NCBI GenBank assembly: GCA_014376575.1
Contig: JACMRF010000029.1
Span: forward strand, 1-13,801
DNA: 13,801 bases
Direction: 5' to 3'
Source: Undibacterium sp.
GTDB lineage: Bacteria > Pseudomonadota > Gammaproteobacteria > Burkholderiales > Burkholderiaceae
This document shows, piece by piece, positions 7,083-13,364 of this stretch; within the stretch, counting starts at the first letter, position 1; each line of letters begins with the position of its first letter. The notes beneath the pieces were generated by a model. The model saw only the letters and a list, made by a program, of their open reading frames with translations, did no database searches and had not been told where the DNA came from. The translations under genes and the position numbers were made by a program.

Positions 7083-8036
7083 TCACTGATGCAGTGCACT
7101 CCACTCGACATCGCTGCTCGGCAGTGTGTCGTCCGTGATCATCATTTCGGCGACGGCAGAGGTCAGTCTGATCACTTCCTTGACTTCGTAATCATCGATG
7201 CCTATCGCCGTCGTTGGTATTGGCAATTGCAATGTATGCATTTGCTCACTTAGTTGCGCCAATTGTAGTGGGAGTTGCTGATCCAGTACCTGCGCTCGGT
7301 CTGACATGGAAGCGGTAAATACGTTCGCTTTAGCTTTGAATGAAAACACAATCAGGTTGTAGCTATCGAGCGATCTGCACCACCACACGCGCTGGCCAAA
7401 TTTGCCACGTAGGGTGGTTAATAAAGAAACCAACAGTGGACGTTTACCCCACATATTGCTTACCAGGATGCCTTCCGGCTTAAGCGCTGCATAGCAATTG
7501 TCATAGAAATTTTTGGTGTTGAGTTTCTCCACCAAGCCTTCTAGATCAAAGCCATCGAGCATAATGATGTCGGTTTGCAAGGTGTTTTGCTCCAGATAAA
7601 CCATGGCATCAGCATGAATGATGCTAAGTCTGTCGTCATCGGCAGGAATCATGAACTGGTCGCGCAGGGCGATCACGTCGGCGTCAATTTCTATGACGGT
7701 AATACGGCTGTCGGGTAAGTGCCGATAACAAAATTTCGCCAGAGAGCCTCCGCCCAAACCTATCATCAAAATGTGTTCCGGGGCTGGGTTCGCCAGTAAA
7801 AAAGCCATCATGGCGCTGGTGTAACCGCACAATAACTGGTCGGGTGCATCGATCTTCATGGCGCTTTGTACGGATTTTTGATTAAAGTACATGAAGCGCA
7901 AATTGCCTTCGTCAAATACAAAGGGTTTTCCTTGATGCTTTTGATGCAGCTGTTCAAGTTTCCTGAGACGTACCGAGTCGCTATCGCTGGGTTGTTTTGA
8001 GAATAATCGGGACAGGCTGGCACGTATTTTTTGCAT
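7083..8036 (-). CDS. Spermidine-synthase-fold (SpeE-like) protein
   Basis: 317-residue protein with the Rossmann-type aminopropyltransferase/methyltransferase fold. Residues 38-80 show the N-terminal SpeE-like beta region (FDEGNLRFMYFN, QSAM, YTSAMMAFLL). Nucleotide-binding motifs follow: GLGGGSL (93-99), VIEID (114-118), HADAMVYL (141-148) and LDGFD (160-164). The usual spermidine synthase YHE polyamine-binding signature is not evident, so polyamine synthesis should not be assumed; proteins of this kind are often labelled only 'spermidine synthase-like' or 'fused MFS/spermidine synthase-like'. The start at 8036 lacks a clear Shine-Dalgarno. Repeat copy 2 begins 33 nt upstream. Likely co-transcribed with the DUF885-like gene. 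Confidence 0.82.
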   Translation of the reverse strand: MQKIRASLSRLFSKQPSDSDSVRLRKLEQLHQKHQGKPFVFDEGNLRFMYFNQKSVQSAMKIDAPDQLLCGYTSAMMAFLLANPAPEHILMIGLGGGSLAKFCYRHLPDSRITVIEIDADVIALRDQFMIPADDDRLSIIHADAMVYLEQNTLQTDIIMLDGFDLEGLVEKLNTKNFYDNCYAALKPEGILVSNMWGKRPLLVSLLTTLRGKFGQRVWWCRSLDSYNLIVFSFKAKANVFTASMSDRAQVLDQQLPLQLAQLSEQMHTLQLPIPTTAIGIDDYEVKEVIRLTSAVAEMMITDDTLPSSDVEWSALHQ

Positions 8037-8069
8037 TAGGAAAGATCGTTCATAGGGCGGCTATCGTGG

Positions 8070-8250
8070 TTAGCCCCAGATTTTCCATTAGGCGCACCTG
8101 CGGTGCTATTGGCATGCTGACGGCGCATTTTCGGTCATTTTTTCTGCTCTTCGTGGACAATAGCTCGCTATTGGCGCCTCATTCGCAGCAAAACTGCCTC
8201 GACAAGTGCATCCGTCATCATTGCCAATCCTCATGGAAATTCTGGGTTAA
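8070..8250 (+). repeat. Dispersed 181-bp palindromic element, copy 2
   Basis: Same length and orientation as copy 1. It differs inside by five substitutions (two near the apex, two in the right arm, one further right) plus changes at the left edge (TTAGCCCC in place of TTAAACCC). The apex is GACAATAG-CTCG-CTATTGGC at 8156-8175, so one stem pair is lost, and the right-arm changes weaken rather than restore pairing; this copy therefore looks older and decaying. It lies in the 471-bp gap between divergent genes, 33 nt upstream of the spermidine-synthase-like start codon. Confidence 0.85.
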
Positions 8251-8384
8251 TTTGGCGTGAAGTATCACCTGTGATTTTACTGTATTCATACGGTAATCCT
8301 CTCGATATCAACTGATCGACATCTATGTTACGCATCAATAGCAGTATTTAAATGTAAAATTGATCATGCTTGGCGAGGGCAGTC
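8251..8384. other. Intergenic stretch without recognisable feature
   Basis: The 471-bp gap between 8036 and 8508 holds repeat copy 2 on its left and an ECF-type promoter with leader on its right. The 134 bp between them are AT-rich; I see no gene, RNA or hairpin in them. Confidence 0.5.
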
Positions 8385-8412
8385 GGAACTTTCTTATGCT
8401 AGACACGTCTGA
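8385..8412 (+). promoter_or_regulatory. Sigma-E (ECF)-type promoter of the exported-protein operon
   Basis: GGAACTT at 8385-8391, then 16 nt, then TCTGA at 8408-8412. This matches the known enterobacterial RpoE consensus (GAACTT, 16-17 nt, TCTGA) at every consensus position. It points rightward to the methyltransferase gene and would leave a leader of roughly 90 nt. That all three downstream genes encode exported proteins fits an envelope-stress sigma factor. The responsible sigma factor is not in the window. Confidence 0.65.
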
Positions 8413-8468
8413 TCATCGCCACCAAAAAGAGATCCTCGAATTTACGTAGCAAAAGAATTATTACCTAG

Positions 8469-8481
8469 CAATTGTCAATTG
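8469..8481. promoter_or_regulatory. Palindrome CAATTGTCAATTG in the leader
   Basis: A 13-bp sequence made of two CAATTG palindromes separated by one base, between the ECF-type promoter and the ribosome binding site of the methyltransferase gene. It could be an operator or a minor leader hairpin. It may also be chance in AT-rich sequence. Confidence 0.25.
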
Positions 8482-8507
8482 AATCAGCAACCACACAGGA
8501 GAAATGA

Positions 8508-9272
8508 ATGAAAAAAATAGTACTCGCCATGGCCTTCGCTGCAGGATTAAGTAACTTAGCCATCGCTGATGACGCGCTAAAAACAGCCATTGCAGGAGCA
8601 CAACGTACCCCTGCAAATGTAGCGCGTGATGGTGCACGCCACCCGTATGAAACGCTGAGCTTTTTTGGCATTACGCCAAAGATGACCGTTGTGGAGTTTT
8701 CTCCCGGCGGCGGCTGGTACACCGAAATTCTCGCACCCTATCTGCGCAACGAAGGTAAGTTAATTGCTGGAGCCAATGCCAAATTCAAACAAAAACTCGA
8801 TGCAACGCCAGCGCTCTACGATAAGGTTGTCGTCACTATCCTTGATCCTTCCGGCAAGCTTGATTATGCGGCAAAAAATTACGCAGATATGGTTCTTACC
8901 TTCCGCAATATTCACAACTGGGTAGGCGGTGGAGATACCGTAGTCAAGAATGTGTTTCAAAGCGCCTATGACGCACTCAAGCCAGGCGGTGTCTTCGGTA
9001 TCGTAGAGCATCGTTTGCCGGCGGCTAAAACGCAGGACGAAAAAGCCAGCACAGGATACATGCATGAAGCTTATGTCATTAAACTAGCTGAAAAAGCCGG
9101 GTTCACATTCGTCGCTAAATCAGAAGTCAATGCCAATCCCAAAGATGATGCTGATCATGAAAACGGCGTCTGGGCGCTCCCTCCTGTGTTGGCGAACAAA
9201 GACAAAGACAAGGCCAAATACCTGGCAATTGGCGAAAGTGATAGGATGACGTTGAAGTTTGTAAAGCCATAA
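8508..9272 (+). CDS. Exported SAM-methyltransferase-fold protein (COG4798-like)
   Basis: 254-residue protein with a Sec signal peptide (MKKIVLAMAFAAG..., likely cleavage after AIA at residue 20) followed by a class I methyltransferase fold. The SAM-binding motif I is VVEFSPGGGWYTE at 61-73; later segments are FRNIHNW and ALKPGGVFGIVEHR. This combination is known in proteobacteria as a 'predicted methyltransferase' (COG4798), but the source of SAM outside the cytoplasm is unexplained. The start is secure: AGGAG lies just upstream of ATG. It is the first gene of a three-gene run of exported proteins behind a sigma-E-type promoter. The substrate is unknown. Confidence 0.85.
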   Translation: MKKIVLAMAFAAGLSNLAIADDALKTAIAGAQRTPANVARDGARHPYETLSFFGITPKMTVVEFSPGGGWYTEILAPYLRNEGKLIAGANAKFKQKLDATPALYDKVVVTILDPSGKLDYAAKNYADMVLTFRNIHNWVGGGDTVVKNVFQSAYDALKPGGVFGIVEHRLPAAKTQDEKASTGYMHEAYVIKLAEKAGFTFVAKSEVNANPKDDADHENGVWALPPVLANKDKDKAKYLAIGESDRMTLKFVKP

Positions 9273-9284
9273 AACTGGCCAGTT
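9273..9284. promoter_or_regulatory. Perfect palindrome AACTGGCCAGTT
   Basis: Twelve-base perfect palindrome starting directly after the methyltransferase stop codon, in the 74-bp gap before the YceI gene. It is not followed by a T-run, so it is not an intrinsic terminator. It could be an mRNA processing site, an operator, or chance. Confidence 0.25.
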
Positions 9285-9346
9285 GATCGTCACATATTGA
9301 TACGGTCGTGACTGGATAACGCAAATAGTAGCTGCTGGAGTGCGCG

Positions 9347-9913
9347 ATGTTACGATCTTATTTTTGCTTATTTTTTTTACTACCTTTGGGCTCGCTGGCG
9401 GCCGCTGGCGAGCGTTACAAAATTGATCCGGAACATACTTTCAGCAGCTTTGAATACAAGCACTGGGGCTTATCGCTGCAACGCGGGCGATTTGATAAAA
9501 GCGCCGGTTTCATTGAGTTGGATCTGTCCGCCAAAACGGGCACCATCAACATTGAAATCGATGCCAGCACCGTCAGTACCGGTGTAGATACCTTCAACAG
9601 CATCATGCGATCAGACAGCTTTTTTGATACGCAGCAATATCCGAAAATAATTTTCAATTCAACTAAATTTGTTTTTGATGAAGAAAAATTAAGCCAGATT
9701 GAGGGTAATCTGACGATCAAAGATATAACGCGACCCGTCACCATTGACGTCACGCATTTTTCATGTCGGTTCATGCTTCTGTATATCAAGCAGGCCTGCG
9801 GTGCCAACGGCCAGACAAAAATTCTTCGCAGTGATTATAAGATTGGGCGCTATGTCCCCTTTGTCAGCGATGAGATTACCTTATATTTGAGCGTGGAAGG
9901 TATTAAGGAATAA
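9347..9913 (+). CDS. YceI-family periplasmic protein
   Basis: 188-residue YceI-like protein, a lipocalin-like beta barrel that binds isoprenoid or other amphiphilic ligands. A hydrophobic signal peptide covers about residues 1-20 (cleavage near LAAAG). The mature part shows the family pattern: YKIDPEHTFSSFEYKHWGLS, RGRFDKSAGFIELDL, VDTFNSIMRSDSFFDTQQYPKIIFNSTKF, then LTIKDITRPVTIDV and the C-terminal SDYKIGRYVPFVSDEI. GGAG lies about 7 nt upstream of ATG. Two cysteines (in SCRF and QACG) are unusual in this region and could form a disulfide. It sits between two other exported-protein genes and probably belongs to their operon. YceI genes are known members of several ECF sigma regulons, which agrees with the upstream promoter. 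Confidence 0.92.
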   Translation: MLRSYFCLFFLLPLGSLAAAGERYKIDPEHTFSSFEYKHWGLSLQRGRFDKSAGFIELDLSAKTGTINIEIDASTVSTGVDTFNSIMRSDSFFDTQQYPKIIFNSTKFVFDEEKLSQIEGNLTIKDITRPVTIDVTHFSCRFMLLYIKQACGANGQTKILRSDYKIGRYVPFVSDEITLYLSVEGIKE

Positions 9914-9962
9914 GCGATGTTGTTGACATTTTGTGTAGAGACGTTGAACGGGAAAAAAAGAA

Positions 9963-10670
9963 ATGATCTTGATGAAATATCTGACTCTGGCAGCATTCTT
10001 CGGCACTTCAATCGCTCTCTCACTGTCACTCTCACTGTCAGCGTCGGTGCAAGCGCAAACCATGTATCGCTGTGGTAGCGTGTTTCAGGACCGACCCTGT
10101 GACAATGGTCAGCAAGGCAAAATCATCGGCGTGAATCGCGCTCCGGGCAATGCGGACAAACCCGCGCTCGATCCCAGTTGTACCCGACGCGGTGAAGACG
10201 CCAAAAAAATTATCTGGTCACGTGAAGGCGGTGCGTCGGCAGAAAAATTAATGGCCGAGGCAACAACCGGCGAGGCGCGCAAACTCATATCTGATGTCTA
10301 TGCCATCAGAGCCAATTCCAGCGAGGTGCGTGCTGCAATTGAAAATGCCTGTATGGCAGAAAAAACCAGGGCGCGTCAGGGCGGATATATGCCAGACGAG
10401 GACGCGCCAGCATCACCTCGCAACGCTGAACGAAAAACACCGGCGACAGGCGAAGCCCAAAAACGCGCAGACAGCACAGACAATACCGCCGCGCGCAAAC
10501 GTGCTCAATGCGATATGCTCAAGAGCCAGTTGGCGAGCAATCGCAACAGTCAGCGTGCCGGCGGTGGCGGTAACACAATGAATAGTCTGAATCAGGAAAA
10601 GAGCGAGCTGGAAAATGTCTTGAAATCAGTGGGTTGCGAGAGCGCGCAACCATCGATGCAAATGCAATGA
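9963..10670 (+). CDS. Exported DUF4124-like protein of unknown function
   Basis: 235-residue protein with a signal peptide ending near VQA (residue 31). The mature start, TMYRCGSVFQDRPCDNGQQGKII, resembles the short DUF4124 domain with its two cysteines (Cys37, Cys46). The remainder is polar, Ala/Arg/Lys-rich and probably partly disordered or coiled, with two more cysteines towards the end (CDMLKSQL, SVGCESA). The signal peptide contains a Leu-Ser repeat encoded by two exact 12-bp copies (10017-10040). The upstream sequence GGGAAAAAAAGAA gives only a modest ribosome binding site, and ATG at 9972 is an alternative start. A clear intrinsic terminator follows the gene. Function unknown. Confidence 0.8.
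   Translation: MILMKYLTLAAFFGTSIALSLSLSLSASVQAQTMYRCGSVFQDRPCDNGQQGKIIGVNRAPGNADKPALDPSCTRRGEDAKKIIWSREGGASAEKLMAEATTGEARKLISDVYAIRANSSEVRAAIENACMAEKTRARQGGYMPDEDAPASPRNAERKTPATGEAQKRADSTDNTAARKRAQCDMLKSQLASNRNSQRAGGGGNTMNSLNQEKSELENVLKSVGCESAQPSMQMQ
10017..10040 (+). repeat. Tandem 12-bp duplication in a signal peptide
   Basis: CTCTCACTGTCA occurs twice in a row and encodes the repeated Leu-Ser of the hydrophobic core of the DUF4124-like protein's signal peptide. The duplication keeps the reading frame, so copy number changes would lengthen or shorten the core by four residues. Confidence 0.7.
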
Positions 10671-10705
10671 CAAAAAATGGGATGTCCGCACTGAGGGTAT
10701 GGCCG

Positions 10706-10738
10706 GGATCAGCCCGATGGCCGTGCTGATCCTTTTTT
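10706..10738 (+). terminator. Intrinsic terminator of the exported-protein operon
   Basis: GGATCAGC (10706-10713) and GCTGATCC (10725-10732) form a perfect 8-bp stem with an 11-nt loop, followed directly by six T. It is placed 35 nt after the stop codon of the DUF4124-like gene and works only rightward, as no T-run exists on the other side. It marks the end of the 8508-10670 transcription unit. Confidence 0.85.
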
Positions 10739-10758
10739 CAACGCGCCGTTGTTTGATG

Positions 10759-11079
10759 CTATGAAGCGCGGGTAAATACTTTGACGATGTGTAAGGCATC
10801 TGTGCCGAGCGCTTCAAACGCATACGAACCGGCGTTCATGACGACAAACTCGGCTGCACTCAAACGTAATTCTTTTCCCTCAATGCTGGACTTGCAGGCA
10901 CCGCTTAACACGTAAAGAGTGAATTCGTGGCCGGCTTTAATGGCAAACTGCTGGCCTGATTCGTAGGCATTAGTATAAAACTTGAAGTTTTCTGCCGGCG
11001 TGTATTGCGCATGGATCGCCTCTTCAGAGAGAGCGGTAGTCGATTTGTCCGACCAATTTTGTTTAAGATGCGTTGTCAT
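10759..11079 (-). CDS. Small cupin-domain protein
   Basis: 106-residue protein with a single cupin barrel. The core reads FAIKAGHEFTLYVLSGACKSSIEGKELRLSAAEFVVMNAGSYAFEAL, with the glycine-turn spacing of cupin motifs 1 and 2. Most of the canonical His/Glu metal ligands are absent (only one His near AGHEF), so it may bind metal poorly or serve as a ligand-binding protein. AGGAG lies 5 nt upstream of ATG and supports the start. It is transcribed leftward, divergent from the GNAT gene. Function unknown beyond the fold. Confidence 0.8.
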   Translation of the reverse strand: MTTHLKQNWSDKSTTALSEEAIHAQYTPAENFKFYTNAYESGQQFAIKAGHEFTLYVLSGACKSSIEGKELRLSAAEFVVMNAGSYAFEALGTDALHIVKVFTRAS

Positions 11080-11208
11080 GATGACTCCTGTAAAAATAAT
11101 GCCAATGAAGTGCTGTGATCGATAAAGCGCGTTGTATCAGTGTCGCGACCTTAGATCATGCTGTTTGCCTGGATTTTTCGCGAATGTGCAAAAGATGCGG
11201 GAGTATAC

Positions 11209-11220
11209 GAGAAATTTCTC
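11209..11220. promoter_or_regulatory. Perfect palindrome GAGAAATTTCTC between divergent genes
   Basis: Twelve-base perfect palindrome in the 234-bp gap between the cupin gene (leftward) and the GNAT gene (rightward). Position and symmetry suit a binding site for a dimeric regulator acting on one or both genes, but no regulator gene is adjacent. No convincing promoter boxes were identified around it. Confidence 0.3.
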
Positions 11221-11313
11221 ACATCACCTTAGGATTTTATGCTTTCCTTGTCGAAATTGCTTTGAAAGCTGATGCTTACCTTCACCCACCACATACGATA
11301 GGAGAAAGCCAGA

Positions 11314-11847
11314 ATGATGAAAGGAAGTTGTTTTACGCTTCGGCACGCCCAAAAAAGTGAGATTCCGCAATTGCTTGCGTTGATCAATCACCCTCAAGCG
11401 CAGGGTGAATTTTTATCTCTGGAGATCATGCTGCCAGGCGTTGCAGAGAAAAGATTTGAAGAAGAATCGTATTCCAAAGAAAATCGCGAAACCTTCTTGA
11501 TTGTCGACGACAGAGAAGCGATTTTAGGACGAGTATTCCATTTCAAATCCGTCCCTTATTTCAATGCCAGAGAGATCGGTTATGGCATGTTTGCCAATCA
11601 GGCGCGTGGCAAAGGCATCATGACCGAAGCGGTCAGTTTATTAACCGATTACCTGTTTGGCACCATGCTGATCAACCGGTTAGATATTCATATGCATGTC
11701 GATAATATCGCTTCAGAAAAAGTCGCGATTAATTGCGGATACCAAAAAGAAGGCATTGCCCGTGGCGCTACTTTTAGCCGGGGCAAACATCATGATCTGG
11801 CGATGTACGCACTGCTACGCGATGAGTGGGCATTGAACCAGAAGTAA
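11314..11847 (+). CDS. GNAT-family N-acetyltransferase (RimJ/RimL type)
   Basis: 177-residue acetyltransferase. The acetyl-CoA pyrophosphate-binding loop is QARGKG at 96-101, within GYGMFANQARGKGIMTEAV. Before it lies the FLIVDD...ILGRVFHF strand pair and after it the segments INRLDIHMHVDNIASEKVAINCGYQKEGIARG, the usual RimJ/RimL-like arrangement with the Asn/Ser-x-x-Ser/Lys-x-x-A-x-x-x-GF/GY-like motif near the C-terminus. GGAG lies 9 nt upstream of ATG 11314; ATG 11317 is an equally possible start. The substrate cannot be told. A REP-like stem-loop follows the stop codon. Confidence 0.9.
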   Translation: MMKGSCFTLRHAQKSEIPQLLALINHPQAQGEFLSLEIMLPGVAEKRFEEESYSKENRETFLIVDDREAILGRVFHFKSVPYFNAREIGYGMFANQARGKGIMTEAVSLLTDYLFGTMLINRLDIHMHVDNIASEKVAINCGYQKEGIARGATFSRGKHHDLAMYALLRDEWALNQK

Positions 11848-11864
11848 AAATTTAAAATCTATCC

Positions 11865-11922
11865 CGCAGTATCCATGCGCCTCTTGGCGGCATATCGGCC
11901 TGCAGTGCCCGTGGATACTGCG
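11865..11922. repeat. REP-like stem-loop element, intact copy
   Basis: A 58-bp element bounded by a perfect 11-bp inverted repeat, CGCAGTATCCA (11865-11875) and TGGATACTGCG (11912-11922), with an inner hairpin CGCC-TCTT-GGCG (11878-11889). It lies between the convergent GNAT and YHS genes and resembles the degenerate copy at 3556-3613. It may act as a bidirectional mRNA 3' end, and the pair suggests a REP-type family. Confidence 0.65.
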
Positions 11923-11956
11923 TGATGGCTCTGTATTTTTTTCGCAAGGGCAATAA

Positions 11957-12436
11957 TCACTTTTCCACATAGGTGCCGGCCTTCAGTGCTGGCCAATTTT
12001 TATCCGCCTCCATCACATAACCGGGAATATCTTTTTTCCATTTTTTGAGAACGACCGGGCTAAGATTAAGATACAACTTGCCGCCCGTCACTTTAAAGGC
12101 CGAGGGATCAATCTCAGGCGTATAACCTTGCGCTACGCCATAGGCACAGTAGCCGCCATATTGTGGCGCATATTTTTCAGGATCAGCTTTGAAGGCATCC
12201 AGATTGGCCTGGCTGCTAAAATGCCACTCAGCTTCTTGCCAGGTGGTATGCAAATTTTTATCGCCTTTGACGGGTTTATTGAGCTTGAAATAGGCCACGG
12301 GATCGTATCCTCGGATCGCGCCCTCTTCGGTGGAGAATATGGGCGCAATGGCAAATACGCTCGTGCTCACCACTGCGAAAGCAATCGTGCTTAATAATTT
12401 GATGACGATGTTGCGGCCAGTTAAAGAAGAAAACAT
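11957..12436 (-). CDS. Exported YHS-domain protein
   Basis: 159-residue protein with a signal peptide (about 1-29, hydrophobic core LLSTIAFAVVSTSVFA) followed by a YHS-like domain: IRGYDPVAYF (41-50), then HFSSQANLDAFKADPEKYAPQYGGYCAYGVAQGY (about 72-105). Such periplasmic YHS proteins are common in proteobacteria, and YHS domains are often linked to metal handling, though no reaction is established. I chose the ATG at 12436 because GGAG lies about 8 nt upstream and the signal peptide starts there; the frame is open to 12511. The DUF6969-like gene ends 88 nt upstream on the same strand, so the two may be co-transcribed. Confidence 0.88.
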   Translation of the reverse strand: MFSSLTGRNIVIKLLSTIAFAVVSTSVFAIAPIFSTEEGAIRGYDPVAYFKLNKPVKGDKNLHTTWQEAEWHFSSQANLDAFKADPEKYAPQYGGYCAYGVAQGYTPEIDPSAFKVTGGKLYLNLSPVVLKKWKKDIPGYVMEADKNWPALKAGTYVEK

Positions 12437-12524
12437 AGTGATACTCCAAAAGTTGAATGATTGAGGTGTCTGCAGTGAAGCGGTATTGCGACAGTAAACT
12501 GACACAGACAAGACAGAATGCTTG

Positions 12525-13244
12525 CTAGCGATCTTGTATTAACTCTTCCAGTGCGGCGATATCGTCCATCAGCTGAATGGGTTGGTAACACAGGACTTCA
12601 ATTTTTTTATCGGCAAATACGCTGCGGCGGTCGCGTTCTGCACAAAGCTTTTGCATGATGCTGTCGCGTTGCTCTAGCAGCGCCATGATGGGTGCGTGAT
12701 AAAGGCGGATTAACGAGCGCAAGAAGATGTTGATCGCCTTATTACCTTGCCGGCCTTTGATTTGGAAATGCTGTAAGCCGCTCTCGCAGTGCGCAATGTC
12801 CAGCCATGGTCCCTTGGTTACCCAGCGGTTCACCATGAAAAAACCGCTAGGCATGCCTTGAGCATTCATCGATATGGCAAGTAGATGGGCTGGCGCAGGA
12901 GCAAAGCGCGGATCAGCCCGACGCATACCTAGCTCATTTGCATGAACGAATAAATGGAAATGTCCGTGTTCCTCGAACGGGCGCTGCAAGCCCGGGTGAG
13001 CATGATAGAAGTATTGTGAGGCATGCTTGTTGTCACGCACGTCGGCATCTGGATAATGTTCCCATTCGATAAAATCATTGTCACCGATGATACGTTGAAC
13101 AACCTGCTCCCCACGCAAGCCTAAGGTTTGCATGGCACCGACGAGCTTGACTGCATCTCGCCAGCATTGTTGCCGCGCTTTGTCAGCTAGCTTGTCCCAA
13201 GCGAGCACCTGATTTGACATGAGTGGAAGTTGCGCTGATCGCAT
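12525..13244 (-). CDS. Conserved hypothetical His-rich protein (DUF6969-like)
   Basis: 239-residue soluble protein. Residues 57-101 hold a dense, probably conserved block: EHYPDADVRDNKHASQYFYH, then AHPG and RPFEEHGHFHLFVH, with eight histidines in about 40 residues. This suggests a metal site. The RPF-x-EHGHFH and NRWVT segments remind me of the family now labelled DUF6969; that recollection is not verified. No signal peptide or membrane segment is visible. The start at 13244 has only a weak Shine-Dalgarno; ATG 13220 is an alternative. It is preceded by the Cys/Lys-repeat gene and followed by the YHS gene, all leftward. Confidence 0.7.
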   Translation of the reverse strand: MRSAQLPLMSNQVLAWDKLADKARQQCWRDAVKLVGAMQTLGLRGEQVVQRIIGDNDFIEWEHYPDADVRDNKHASQYFYHAHPGLQRPFEEHGHFHLFVHANELGMRRADPRFAPAPAHLLAISMNAQGMPSGFFMVNRWVTKGPWLDIAHCESGLQHFQIKGRQGNKAINIFLRSLIRLYHAPIMALLEQRDSIMQKLCAERDRRSVFADKKIEVLCYQPIQLMDDIAALEELIQDR

Positions 13245-13305
13245 AGTGTCGCCAGAGGGTTGAAAAAGAGCTAGATACCAGATTGAACTGCATCAACAGA
13301 AGCAG

Positions 13306-13350
13306 CCAGTGTCGATCAGTAACGCAAGCGTTAGGACATATCGACACTGG
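13306..13350. terminator. Nested double hairpin after the Cys/Lys-repeat gene
   Basis: A perfect 11-bp outer stem, CCAGTGTCGAT (13306-13316) with ATCGACACTGG (13340-13350), encloses a second 6-bp hairpin TAACGC-AA-GCGTTA (13320-13333). It lies 14 nt beyond the stop codon of the leftward Cys/Lys-repeat gene. There is no T-run on the leftward strand after it, so it may be a Rho-type or RNA-stabilising 3' end rather than a classical terminator. Confidence 0.55.
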
Positions 13351-13364
13351 ACGCCGTTATTAAA

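Noticed and set aside
11115..11360. Rightward 81-codon open frame before the GNAT gene
   Set aside because: It overlaps the well-supported GNAT start in another frame and has no ribosome binding site or recognisable content.
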